Source of the DNA: Pseudomonas sp. FP198
Lineage (GTDB): Bacteria > Pseudomonadota > Gammaproteobacteria > Pseudomonadales > Pseudomonadaceae
Direction of reading: 5' to 3'
Assembly: GCF_030687895.1 (NCBI RefSeq)
Contig: NZ_CP117452.1
Coordinates: 3,427,501-3,491,500, forward strand
Length of the DNA stretch: 64,000 bases
Both the position numbers and the translations under genes were made by a program. Below are positions 1-8,500 of this stretch, piece after piece. Every line of letters begins with the position of its first letter. Within the stretch, counting starts at the first letter, position 1. Under the pieces are notes generated by a model. That model did no database searches. It saw only the letters and a list, made by a program, of their open reading frames with translations, and was not told where the DNA came from.

Positions 1-301
1 TCCGGCTTTGCAACCCACGGGAAAACCACTGGTACACCGGCGGGGTGCCGACATAAGCCACGTCCAACTCGCCGGCGGCCAGTGCCTGCTGGATCACCGG
101 GCCATCGCCCAACGCCTTGAGGTCGACATTCAAGCCCTCGTCACGGAAGTAGCCCTGTTTTTCAGCGATCAGCGCCGGAGCGTTGGCCATGGCGAAGACG
201 TAGCCCACGCGCAAGGGTTTCGCCTCACCGGCCACGGCGAAGGCGCTGCCGGCCAACGTGGCGGCAGACAAGGTAAGGGCAAGCAGCGAACGTTTGATCA
301 T
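1..301 (-). CDS. ABC transporter periplasmic substrate-binding protein, NitT/TauT/SsuA type (3' part outside window)
   Basis: Only the first 100 codons are inside the window. They read as a Sec signal peptide (MIKRSLLAL, then a hydrophobic stretch ending AFA) followed by a mature start resembling aliphatic sulfonate/taurine/nitrate binding proteins: RVGYVFAMANAP, then EKQGYFRDEGLNVDL, then ELDVAYVGTPPVY. Its ATG overlaps the stop of the ABC ATPase gene by 4 bp (ATGA), so the two are translationally coupled and it should be the periplasmic ligand receptor of that importer. The ligand (sulfonate, taurine, nitrate or another small anion) cannot be told from this fragment. Confidence 0.8.
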   Translation of the reverse strand, partial: MIKRSLLALTLSAATLAGSAFAVAGEAKPLRVGYVFAMANAPALIAEKQGYFRDEGLNVDLKALGDGPVIQQALAAGELDVAYVGTPPVYQWFSRGLQSR

Positions 302-1137
302 GCTGTCAGCTCAAGTCGAGGGGTGGGGTAAACCGTGGCGTCGCCCGCGTTCATCACCTGGGCGATACGCGTCATCAGCTCATTGCGGTAATCAAGGAAC
401 GCCGGCAGGCGGCGGGTCTTCAGGTTGGTTCGGGGGCGCGGCAGCTGGATCTCCAGTTCGCTGTGAATCCCTCCTGGGGCAATGTTCAGTACGATGACCC
501 GATCGGCCAGGAACACCGCTTCGTCGATGTCGTGAGTAATGAACAGCACCGTCTGGCCCAGCTCGGCCCAAATGCGCAGCGTCTCTTCATTCATGCTGTT
601 GCGACTGATGGCATCGAGCGCGGCGAACGGTTCGTCCATCAGCAACACGCTGGGCTCCAGGGCCAGGGTCCGGGCCAGGGAGACGCGTTGTTGCATGCCA
701 CCGGAAAGCTGGTGCGGCAGCCGATGCGCCGCGCTCTCCAGACCGACCAGGCGCAGGTACTGCAAGGCCTGTTCGCGCTGCTGCGATGCGTCGATGCCAG
801 CGCTCATGCGCAGACCGAAACGGACATTTTCCAACGCGCTCAACCAGGGAAACAATTGCGGCGACTGGAACACGTAACCCAACTCCGAACGCTCCGGCCG
901 CACCGCTGTCTGGTTGATGGTGATCTGGCCGGCCTGTGGCTGCATGAAACCCGACAGCAAGTTCAACAGCGTGGTTTTCCCGCAGCCGGATGGCCCGAGA
1001 ATCGCGACGAATTCACCGGGCTTGGCGTTCAGGCTGAACGAGGAAAACACCGTATGCCCATTGGGGTAACGAAAGCTGATATCAGCGACTGTCAGGGCAT
1101 CGGCTTGCAGCTGTGGGCGCGGAAGGGTTTTGAGCAT
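298..1137 (-). CDS. ABC transporter ATP-binding protein, NitT/TauT family
   Basis: Cytoplasmic ATPase of an importer for a small anion or sulfonate. Visible motifs are Walker A GPSGCGKTT, signature LSGGMQQR, Walker B VLLMDEPFAALD and the H-loop region FITHDIDEA, the usual SsuB/TauB/NrtD layout of about 260-280 residues. The frame stays open to a TTG at 1206 and an ATG at 1179, but homology starts at MLKTLPRPQ, so the ATG at 1137 is preferred; none of these starts has a strong ribosome binding site. The binding-protein gene follows with a 4-bp overlap. A GntR-type regulator is divergent, and palindromes lie just upstream. The permease must lie beyond the left edge. Confidence 0.88.
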   Translation of the reverse strand: MLKTLPRPQLQADALTVADISFRYPNGHTVFSSFSLNAKPGEFVAILGPSGCGKTTLLNLLSGFMQPQAGQITINQTAVRPERSELGYVFQSPQLFPWLSALENVRFGLRMSAGIDASQQREQALQYLRLVGLESAAHRLPHQLSGGMQQRVSLARTLALEPSVLLMDEPFAALDAISRNSMNEETLRIWAELGQTVLFITHDIDEAVFLADRVIVLNIAPGGIHSELEIQLPRPRTNLKTRRLPAFLDYRNELMTRIAQVMNAGDATVYPTPRLELTA

Positions 1138-1178
1138 GGCAAGTGTCGTCAGGTCGTTTACAATGGCAATGCCTGACA

Positions 1179-1194
1179 TAATACGTATTAATAC
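1179..1194. promoter_or_regulatory. Overlapping palindromes, probable GntR-family operator
   Basis: Two overlapping perfect palindromes, TAATACGTATTA (1179-1190) and GTATTAATAC (1185-1194), sit in the divergent region between the ABC operon and the GntR-type gene. GntR/HutC-family regulators typically bind short A/T-rich dyads in such a place. The assignment to this regulator is inferred from position. Confidence 0.5.
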
Positions 1195-1271
1195 AAGCAG
1201 TCCCAATAACCTATTTTTATAACCTTAGAAGTGAAGGCGCCCTGCCCCACTCAAGGCCATGGAAGCTGACA

Positions 1272-2015
1272 GTGTCCACCTCCATTCTTCGCGACAGCAG
1301 CACCTCGCTCTACGAACAGATTGCCCATCAACTGCTGGAGGAAATCCAGCGCGGCGACTATGAACCCAGCGGCAAGCTGCCGTCCGAGGCGCAGTTGGGC
1401 GAGCGGTTCGGGGTGAGCCGCGTTACGGTTCGCCTGGCGGTGGGCAAGCTCAGCGACGACGGCGTGGTGGAACGCAAGCAAGGCAAGGGCACCTTCGTCG
1501 CAGCCAAACAGGTACGCCACGGCCTGGATGCGTTGCGCAGTTTTCATGAGGCGTTGTTGCTGCAAGGGCTGCAACCGAGCATGCGGGTGCTCAGCCATGC
1601 CCTGGTGCCTGTTCCGGAAGCCATGCGGGGTTTGTTTGAAGCAGCAGACGACTGCCTGCTGCTGGAGCGCCTGCACTTCGTCGATGACGAACCGATTGCT
1701 CTGGGACGCAGTCACTTACCGGCGGAGTTGGCCGACGTTACCTGGGGTGAAGTCGAACACCAGCCGATCTATTCCGTCCTCGAATCAATCACCGGCCTCG
1801 CGGTCACCCGCGCCGACCTGGCGATCCGCGCTCAGGAAGCCGACAAAAGCCTGGCCAATGCGCTGCAGGTCAAACGCGGCGCGGCGCTGCTGGTCATGGA
1901 GCGCACATCCTATTTCGCCGATGGCCGCTGTTGCGACCGCACGACGTTCTACATTCGGCCGGAGCGCTATGCGTTTGTTCTCAGTGGGGTTTTCAAGACC
2001 GCTCAGGGCAGTTGA
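1272..2015 (+). CDS. GntR-family transcriptional regulator, HutC/UTRA subfamily
   Basis: 247 residues. An N-terminal winged helix (about residues 8-75, with LPSEAQLGERFGVSRVTVR and a basic wing ending RKQGKGTFV) is followed by a UTRA-type effector domain (about 90-240, with LLLERLHFVDDEPIALGRS and the C-terminal TTFYIRPERYAF). The start is GTG with GGAAG 7 nt upstream. It is divergent from the ABC importer genes and probably controls them in response to the imported ligand or a metabolite; that link is inferred from position and from the palindromes between the genes. Confidence 0.85.
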   Translation: MSTSILRDSSTSLYEQIAHQLLEEIQRGDYEPSGKLPSEAQLGERFGVSRVTVRLAVGKLSDDGVVERKQGKGTFVAAKQVRHGLDALRSFHEALLLQGLQPSMRVLSHALVPVPEAMRGLFEAADDCLLLERLHFVDDEPIALGRSHLPAELADVTWGEVEHQPIYSVLESITGLAVTRADLAIRAQEADKSLANALQVKRGAALLVMERTSYFADGRCCDRTTFYIRPERYAFVLSGVFKTAQGS

Positions 2016-2132
2016 TGACCACAGTCCAAACTCGCGGTTATGGATATGGATCCAGGACTATGACGCCTTGCTTCCCTGCGCTCCAATAAAGGCGTGCGCC
2101 CCGACTGGTTAACAGTCGGGGCGCAGCCAGGA

Positions 2133-2777
2133 TCAGGCGGGATTTCTTACGCTTGGGCGTTGCTGCACTTTCCCCTGCCAGGCCAAGAGCGCGCTGCACT
2201 GATCGGGGATCGCAATACTGGCGAAACCGGCGAAGATCAGCCCGGCATACACGGTGATATCGGCCATGGAAAAATGCTCGCCAGCGATGTATGGCTGGCG
2301 ACGCAGAATCTGATCGAAATAGTGCATGCCGGCAACCGCTTTGTCGTGCTGACGGTTGCCCCACTCGATACGGCCTTCCCATTCAGGACTCTTGTAGGGC
2401 TGCAGAGCGACACCGAGCCCCGGCGTGGCGTGATGAAAGTAATAGCCGACCGGGTCCGCCAGCTCGGACTCCGCGCGCTTTTGCATCATGTGGATGATGG
2501 CCTTTTCCTTCGGCGTCTTGCCGGTGAGAGTCGGGTCGCCGTCCAGATTGTCCAGGTACTCGGTGATTGCGGTACATTCGCTGATGTTGGTGCCGTCATC
2601 CAGTTGCAGCACCGGGACGGTACCCAACGGGTTGATCGCCAGGAACGCGGGTTGCTTGTGTTCCGCAGCGGGTAGGTCGACCTTGATGAACTCTACTTGC
2701 GAGCCCAGACCTTTTTCGGCCAGAACAATACGAATGCGCAGCGGGTTGGGGAAACCGGGGATATCAAAAACCTTCAT
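2133..2777 (-). CDS. Glutathione S-transferase family protein
   Basis: 214 residues, normal GST length. The N-terminal thioredoxin fold opens MKVFDIPGFPNPLRIRI, has the cis-proline segment GTVPVLQLDDG and the glutathione-binding acidic/Ser-type residues in SECTAITEYL; the helical C-terminal domain contains the N-capping motif FSMADITVYAG. It should conjugate or reduce an electrophile with glutathione in the cytoplasm. The TetR-type gene is divergent, separated by about 100 bp with two matching palindromes, so this GST is the probable target of that regulator. Substrate unknown. Confidence 0.87.
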   Translation of the reverse strand: MKVFDIPGFPNPLRIRIVLAEKGLGSQVEFIKVDLPAAEHKQPAFLAINPLGTVPVLQLDDGTNISECTAITEYLDNLDGDPTLTGKTPKEKAIIHMMQKRAESELADPVGYYFHHATPGLGVALQPYKSPEWEGRIEWGNRQHDKAVAGMHYFDQILRRQPYIAGEHFSMADITVYAGLIFAGFASIAIPDQCSALLAWQGKVQQRPSVRNPA

Positions 2778-2801
2778 ACGAGCTCCTTAGCTATCTATCT
2801 A

Positions 2802-2863
2802 CCTATCGATAGGCATAAGCTACGGCATCGATATTTCCACTGTCAACGTCTATCTATCGATAG
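2802..2863. promoter_or_regulatory. Paired TATCGATA palindromes and -35 element between GST and tetR genes
   Basis: Two copies of a dyad are present: CCTATCGATAGG at 2802-2813 and CTATCGATAG at 2854-2863, both preceded by CTATCT repeats. Between them, on the minus strand, TTGACA (2839-2844) makes a good -35 for the GST gene, so the two sites bracket its promoter. Such paired dyads in a divergent tetR/target region are typical TetR operators. Confidence 0.6.
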
Positions 2864-2875
2864 GGAGATGAATTT

Positions 2876-3439
2876 GTGACAACAGATACACGAGAAACGA
2901 TCATGACGGCTGCCCGAAAGATGGTGCAGACCCGGGGCTACAACGGCTTGAGCTTTCGTGAGCTTGCCAAGGAAGTCGGCATCAAAAGCGCGAGCATCCA
3001 CTACCACTTCCCTACCAAGGGTGACTTGGGTGCGGCTTTGGCCAAACGTTACACCGAGGATGGGCTTGAATACCTTGCTGGCTTACGGGCCCGTTCCGAA
3101 GACCTGGCTGTATGGATGAAGGGCTATACCGACATCTTTCGCCTCGCGCTGGTCAACGATAATCGCATGTGCCTGTGTGGGATCATGTCTGCCGAATACG
3201 ATGACTTGCCGCCAGAGGTGAGAACAGAAGTTGATGGCTTTACCGAACTGAACGTGCGCTGGCTGACGGAAGTGTTGTCGGTTTGCCGGCCACAGCTGAG
3301 CCTTGAGGAACGACAGGAACAGGCGCTGGCGATCTATGCGGCTGTAGAGGGCGCTCAGTTGATCGCCCGGGGACGCGCTGACATCAGTGTCTTTGACAGA
3401 ACAATCGCGACGTATCGCTCGGCTGGTCTGTTGCCCTAG
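2876..3439 (+). CDS. TetR/AcrR-family transcriptional regulator
   Basis: 187 residues. The N-terminal HTH has the canonical layout: TRETIMTAARKMVQTRGY, then LSFRELAKEVGIKSASIHYHF and a following GDLGAAL. The remaining residues form an all-helical ligand domain containing CLCGIMSAEY, a segment seen in NemR/AcuR-like members of the family. Start is GTG. A regulator of the divergent GST gene is the simplest reading; a redox- or electrophile-sensing role through the two close cysteines of CLCG is possible but not shown. Confidence 0.85.
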   Translation: MTTDTRETIMTAARKMVQTRGYNGLSFRELAKEVGIKSASIHYHFPTKGDLGAALAKRYTEDGLEYLAGLRARSEDLAVWMKGYTDIFRLALVNDNRMCLCGIMSAEYDDLPPEVRTEVDGFTELNVRWLTEVLSVCRPQLSLEERQEQALAIYAAVEGAQLIARGRADISVFDRTIATYRSAGLLP

Positions 3440-3536
3440 TTCGCGGGGCTCGACATGCCTTGGTTGTGGCAGCGATGCGCGAACGCTCGCTGCCGGTAGA
3501 ACGTCCGAAGCTCTCTCCAGCTCGACGATGACTGAT

Positions 3537-4085
3537 TTACGCTTGTTTCAGTTGGGGCATGTACTCGGCAAGCTCGGCAGGATCAGTTGTCGGCGGGTTG
3601 AGCCTCGTGTTGATGGATGATCCTCCTATGTACCGCTCGAAGACCTTCCAGCCGTGTTCGGTTCGACGCAAGCGGTCCATCATCGGCGAGAACAGCCAGA
3701 TAGCCGGTAAATCATCAGGGCTGTCGATGGCTTCGCCATCTCCCAGCATCGCGGCCGACTCTGGCATCGCGTAGCGCACCAGCAGATTCTGATAGCGCAC
3801 CACGACGCCGTCTTCATCCGCATCGACAATGTGGTTGGTGGCGTGTCGGCTGACGCCAGGGATCAGATAGGGATAGTCCCTCCTGAAGAACTGCCGAATC
3901 TCCTCGTGGCCGCTGATGGTGCCATGGAAGTGGTAGGCCACGGCGTCTGGCAGGAAGGCATCGACCATCGCCTCCACGTCCCACGTTTCAAACCACCAAT
4001 TGAGCCTGTTCACGAAATCGATCGCGCTGATTCGCTCCGCTGGATCGACAGCGCCCTGAGACGGGATTCTTGGAAAAGCATTCAT
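3537..4085 (-). CDS. SnoaL/NTF2-like domain protein
   Basis: 182 residues with an NTF2-like alpha+beta fold signature: IDFVNRLNWWFETWDVEAM, then FLPDAVAYHFHGTISGHEEI, a typical SnoaL polyketide cyclase/dehydratase-like or bile-acid-dehydratase-like opening. The ATG at 4085 has GAGGAAG 7 nt upstream. A perfect 16-bp palindrome lies 32 bp upstream, and a near copy sits before the next gene, which encodes a MarR regulator on the same strand. It is therefore probably repressed by that regulator. Enzymatic role unknown. Confidence 0.7.
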   Translation of the reverse strand: MNAFPRIPSQGAVDPAERISAIDFVNRLNWWFETWDVEAMVDAFLPDAVAYHFHGTISGHEEIRQFFRRDYPYLIPGVSRHATNHIVDADEDGVVVRYQNLLVRYAMPESAAMLGDGEAIDSPDDLPAIWLFSPMMDRLRRTEHGWKVFERYIGGSSINTRLNPPTTDPAELAEYMPQLKQA

Positions 4086-4116
4086 GAGTACTTCCTCGTT
4101 TCGGGTCAGAAAACCT

Positions 4117-4132
4117 ATGTGTAATTACACAT
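4117..4132. promoter_or_regulatory. MarR operator, copy 1
   Basis: ATGTGTAATTACACAT is a perfect 16-bp palindrome. It lies between the SnoaL-like gene (start 4085) and the end of marR (4150). A 14/16 match lies next to the marR start. Confidence 0.75.
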
Positions 4133-4149
4133 TAAACACGCAAAAAAAA

Positions 4150-4587
4150 TTACTTGCCTACCACTTCCTCAAGAAGCGAGTTACGAATCAGTACAGCCGA
4201 AGCCTCACCGATTTGATCCTCACGCTCACGTTGCGCAGCTTCCCAGTGAGGCTCGGCCTCTTTCAACTTCGTTCGTCCTTTCGCTGAAACCGAGAGCCTG
4301 ATGGCAGAACGAGGCCCTTCAGCACGGTTGGTGACATACCCTTCGCTTTGCAATGGCTTCAGCGCCCGAACCAGTGTGGTTCGTTCCATGACCATGACTT
4401 CCGCCAGTTCGGCGATCAGGATTCCAGGATGCTGGCTGATCAACGCAAGCGTGGAAAACTGCGAGACAGTAAGACCTACGGCAGACAAGTGCCGGTCGTA
4501 GAGGCGGGTCAGCAGACGGGCGTGGCGTCTGGCGGCGAGGCAATGACAAAGGTCGGCGCCATGGGGGCTTTTCATGACGCCCATCAT
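4150..4587 (-). CDS. MarR-family transcriptional regulator
   Basis: 145 residues from ATG 4587, or 141 from ATG 4575 (MKSPHGADLCHCLAARRHAR), which is the better family start. Winged-helix core: LTVSQFSTLALISQHPG, then IAELAEVMVMERTTLVRAL and the wing YVTNRAEGPRSAIR. An early cysteine pair, DLCHCLAAR, resembles thiol-sensing MarR proteins. The operator-like palindrome abuts the start (4588-4603) and a second copy lies past its end, before the SnoaL gene, so it should repress itself, the SnoaL gene and perhaps the divergent GST gene. Confidence 0.85.
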   Translation of the reverse strand: MMGVMKSPHGADLCHCLAARRHARLLTRLYDRHLSAVGLTVSQFSTLALISQHPGILIAELAEVMVMERTTLVRALKPLQSEGYVTNRAEGPRSAIRLSVSAKGRTKLKEAEPHWEAAQREREDQIGEASAVLIRNSLLEEVVGK

Positions 4588-4603
4588 ATGTGTAAATGCA
4601 CAT
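4588..4603. promoter_or_regulatory. MarR operator, copy 2
   Basis: ATGTGTAAATGCACAT matches copy 1 at 14 of 16 positions and lies immediately upstream of the marR start, about 100 bp before the divergent GST gene at 4702. Confidence 0.7.
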
Positions 4604-4701
4604 CAGTCAAGCGCGAATTTTCGGTACCGAGGCTTTGGCTCAACACTGATCCCCATCTATCCCTGGTGGACTCATTCCCACCCAGCTAACGAGGCCCTGT
4701 C

Positions 4702-5328
4702 ATGTCTGAGGTACGAGAGCTTTATGGCGCATCAACGGGGAACAGCCTGCGAGCTGCCATTGCCCTGGCTGAAGCGGGCATGGAATTTACCCCGAGGGGG
4801 CTAGACCTGACATCAGGCGATCAGCGTGCTCCAGAATATCTGGCGCTTAACCCGTCAGGTAAGGTTCCGACATTTGTGGATCACAGCGTCTCACCGCCCC
4901 TGGTCATCAATCAATCAAACGCCATAATCCAATACGCTGACGAACAGGCCCCTGGCCGGCTGTCCCCTAAAGGGTCGGGCGCTCAACGTTACAAGGTCTA
5001 CGACCGGTTCTTTTATTTCGTTACGGATGTTATCGCCCCAAGCCACGGTGCGTTTTTTTTAAGCCAGGTCGGGCAACAAGCGGCCTCAGTGCCACTAAGC
5101 CGCAGAGCGTTGGAGCATCTGACGGCGGCAGAGGCATTTCTTGAAGACGGGTACATGGCGGGTGAAAGCTTCTCGATGGCCGATATTTCTGCGTTTACGT
5201 TTGCAAGATCGGTGCGAGACCAAATTGATTGGCGGGACTTGCCCCGCATGGCGCGCTGGCTGGCGTTGATAGAAGCCCGGCCCGCAGTGAAACTGGGTTT
5301 GCAGGCGTTTGCATCCAAGCTGTCGTGA
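4702..5328 (+). CDS. Glutathione S-transferase family protein
   Basis: 208 residues. The thioredoxin-fold half has YGASTGNSLRAAIALAEAG, the cis-proline segment NPSGKVPTFVDH and the glutathione contact region QSNAIIQYAD; the helical half ends with the capping motif FSMADISAFTFAR. It is divergent from marR and close to its operator, so it probably belongs to the same electrophile- or aromatic-responsive unit as the SnoaL-like gene. A hairpin follows its stop. Confidence 0.85.
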   Translation: MSEVRELYGASTGNSLRAAIALAEAGMEFTPRGLDLTSGDQRAPEYLALNPSGKVPTFVDHSVSPPLVINQSNAIIQYADEQAPGRLSPKGSGAQRYKVYDRFFYFVTDVIAPSHGAFFLSQVGQQAASVPLSRRALEHLTAAEAFLEDGYMAGESFSMADISAFTFARSVRDQIDWRDLPRMARWLALIEARPAVKLGLQAFASKLS

Positions 5329-5343
5329 CCGGCGGGCGCGGTG

Positions 5344-5370
5344 TGCCTGATACTCCGTATCAGGCAGGTT
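5344..5370 (+). terminator. Intrinsic-terminator-like hairpin after the GST gene
   Basis: TGCCTGATAC (5344-5353), a 3-nt loop and GTATCAGGCA (5357-5366) form a perfect 10-bp stem, followed by GGTTTTG. It lies 15 bp past the GST stop. The T-run is short, so termination may be incomplete. Confidence 0.65.
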
Positions 5371-5378
5371 TTGCGGCC

Positions 5379-5417
5379 GCTTCGCAGCCCAGCGGGAGCA
5401 AGCTCCCTCGCCACGGG
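5379..5417. repeat. REP-type palindromic element (fluorescens-group core)
   Basis: Contains the palindromic core GGGAGCAAGCTCCC flanked by CCAGC on one side and TCGCCAC on the other, the usual extragenic palindrome of fluorescens-group pseudomonads. It lies between the convergent ends of the GST and kinase genes. Confidence 0.75.
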
Positions 5418-5551
5418 TGGGGGCACGGAATGTCCGCCAGAACCCGCGCTAACGCGCCGATTCCGATTGCGTCAGCGTCAACGGCGTAGGGGAAAACACC
5501 TGCTCGTCCGTAGTGAACAGCGCCGCCTCGGTGTCGTTGACGACGCGATGT

Positions 5552-8500
5552 TCAAGCACCACTCAGCGCAGCCTCAAGGGGAATATCAAGGATAAAGGTC
5601 GCGCCCTGCCCGGCCCCGTCGCTGTGCACGCTCAAGCTGCCACCCATTTCCTGCGCGGCGAGCGCACAACTGTGCAGGCCGAAACCGTGACCGTCCTTGC
5701 GAGTGGTGAAGCCATGGGAAAAGATCCGCGCCAGGTGCTCTGGCGCAATCCCGTTGCCGTTGTCGGCCACCGTGATACGCAATACTGATCCGTCGACAAG
5801 GGACGCGCAGAACGTGATGCAGGGGCTGCGATCGCTGACGCCATCCAGCGCCTGCCTGGCGTTGCGGATCAGGTTCACCAGAATCAGCAGCACCCGGTGC
5901 CGGTCCAGCGACAGCAGGGGCAAGTCGGCGATGTCCTTGACCACCGTCACCTCCTTGCGTGCCAGTGATCCGGCACTCATGCGCAAGGCATCATCGATCA
6001 ATTCCGGGACCGGTACTGTCTCGACGACGCTGACAGCAACGGCATAGGACTGCTGGGCTGCGACGATGGTTTTGATGTGGTCGATGCCCTTGATGAGTTG
6101 CCCGAGCTCTTCGATGATGCCCTGCTGTTCTTCCGTCACCACTTGCGCCAGCTTGAGCAGGTAATCGGGCAGCATCCTTCCCTTGTTGTCCGTGGTCAGA
6201 AAATCGCTCAGGTCGTGGACATGTTCGTTCATCAGTCGCGCCACCTTGCCCAGCCCCTGGGCCTTGGAGGTGCGCATCTGGCTGCTGACCAGTTCTGCCG
6301 ATACGTTCACGCTGTTGAGGACGTTACCGACGTTGTGCAGCACAGTCGTGGCGATTTCGGCCATGCCTGCCTGGCGGGATTTTGCCTGCAGTTCGCTTTG
6401 CACCTGGCTCATGCGCAGCGCCGCGCGTACGCGAGCCTTGAGCTCCAGCGGCGAGAAGGGTTTGGCGATATAGTCGTCGGCGCCACTTTCCAGCCCGGAG
6501 ATGCAGGCATCGCTACCGCCGCGGGCGGTCACCAGGATTACCGGTAAATGGGCAAAACCGGCGCTGGCCTTGATTCTGGCGGTCAGGCCGAAACCGTCGA
6601 GCTTGGGCATCATCACATCCGAGACGATCACGTCGATGGGTCGAAGCTGCAGCAGTGCCCAGGCCTGCTCTCCATCCGTTGCGGTGGCGACGATGTAGTC
6701 GTTTTGCAGAAGCTCGCTGAGGTAACTGAGCATTTCCGGGCTGTCGTCCACCACCAGCACTCTGGATCGCAGGGCATGTTCCGGATACGGCTCGTCGTCT
6801 GCGCCTTGCGTCGAAGCGAGGTCGTTGCGACTGCCCTGGCGGCCATCGTCAAAACGCAGGTGGCGCTGCTCCATCGTACTGGTTGTGCCCGCTGATGATC
6901 GCTCAAGCATCTGGCTGGCTTCGGTCAGCAGGGTGTTCTGCTCAACCCCCAGCGGAAGCCGGACAAAGAAGCACGAACCCCGTCCTGGCTCGCTGTTGAC
7001 GCCAACTTCGCCGCCCATCAGTTCGGCCAGGTCCTTGACCAGGGCCAGACCAATGCCGGTGCCGCTGTAATGGCGCGTGGCGGAGTTGTCGATCTGGGAA
7101 AAACGCTGGAACAACAGCGGGAGTTTGTCCGGCGCAATGCCAATTCCCGAGTCCTGCACCGCGAGCTCGAATCGCTCGCCATCGATCGGCGTCACTGCCA
7201 AATGCACGGTGCCGCCGGCGGGCGTGAACTTGATGGCATTGCTCACCAGGTTGAGGAGGATTTTCTCGAAGTGCCGGGGGTCCAGAAACACCGTGCCGAG
7301 CGCGGGATCGATGCTGCAAGTCAAGGTGCAACCTTTACCCTCGGCGACCATGGCGGCGTCCTCGGCCAGCACCCCCACCGCCTTGTTCAAATCAACCGGC
7401 GAGGGACACAACTCGAACTTGCCAGCTTCGGCCTTGGAAAAGTCGAGGATGTCGTTCACCCGGTTCATCAAGCGCAATGCATTGCGTTGGGCACGTTCGA
7501 CCTGCACCCGCCAGTCCGCCGGCGGGGTGGTTGCCGCCGAGAGCTGCTCCAGGGGGGCGAGGATGAGGGTCAGGGGGGTGCGCAGTTCGTGGCTGACCGT
7601 AGCAACGAAATCGCTTTTTGCCTGGTTGGCCGTCTCGGCCTGGTTGCGCGCCTGAATGAGTTCGACGGCCTGCGCCTCCAGGATGTCGGTCTGTTGGTGC
7701 AACGTGTCGGTCCGTTCGGCGACCATTCGCTCCAAAGAGGCCTGGACCTGCTGTCGCTCGGCCTCGGCCTCGGCCTCCAGCACCCGGATGCGCTGGGCAT
7801 TCTCCTGGAACACCCGTACAGCGCGGGTCATGATTCCAATCTCGTCACCGCGTGCGGCACTGGCAATCTCGGCGTTCAGGTCGCCGGCCGCAAGCCGGCG
7901 CATGACCGAGGCCAGGGCCACGATGGGCTGCGCGACAAATCGTGACGTGCTCCAGGCGATGGCACCGGCCAGCAGGACGGCGACGGTGCCCGCAACTATC
8001 GTCGCAAGCATGCCGCGATCGTTGTGGACCAAGGCGTCGGAGCGCGCTTCACCGGCAAAGCGCGCAACCAACAGGCCGGCGCTCCGTGCCTCGTTGCGAA
8101 CCTCGTCGCGCGCCGCGCTCAAGGCATTGCTCGCCTGATGGAACCTGGCGAAGGCCGCCCGGTAGCCGGCGATCTGATCACTGACCGTCAGGGGCGTCGC
8201 CTTGGCTTGCGGCCCCACGGACGAAGGCAGAACCCGAGCGAGACGGGAGAGCTCGTCGAGAATCAAGCCAACAGAGGCGGCGGTTTCGGCCGACGGTGAC
8301 AGGCGAAACGACAAGGTCTGCGCTTCCAGCGTGGCGACACGCTCGGCGAAACGCTTGGATAACGCGGCTGCGTTGTGCAGCAACCCGGTCGCTGCCTGAA
8401 TGTCGCTTGCGTCGTGGCCGACGAGCCCATCCGCGTCAGCCAGCATCGCCTCGAGGCGCGCGGCCGCGTCCCCGACGGCGGCGAGCTGCCGCAACGCTTC

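Noticed and set aside
463..1176. Rightward 237-codon ORF
   Set aside because: Antisense to the ABC ATPase gene, which carries all ATPase motifs.
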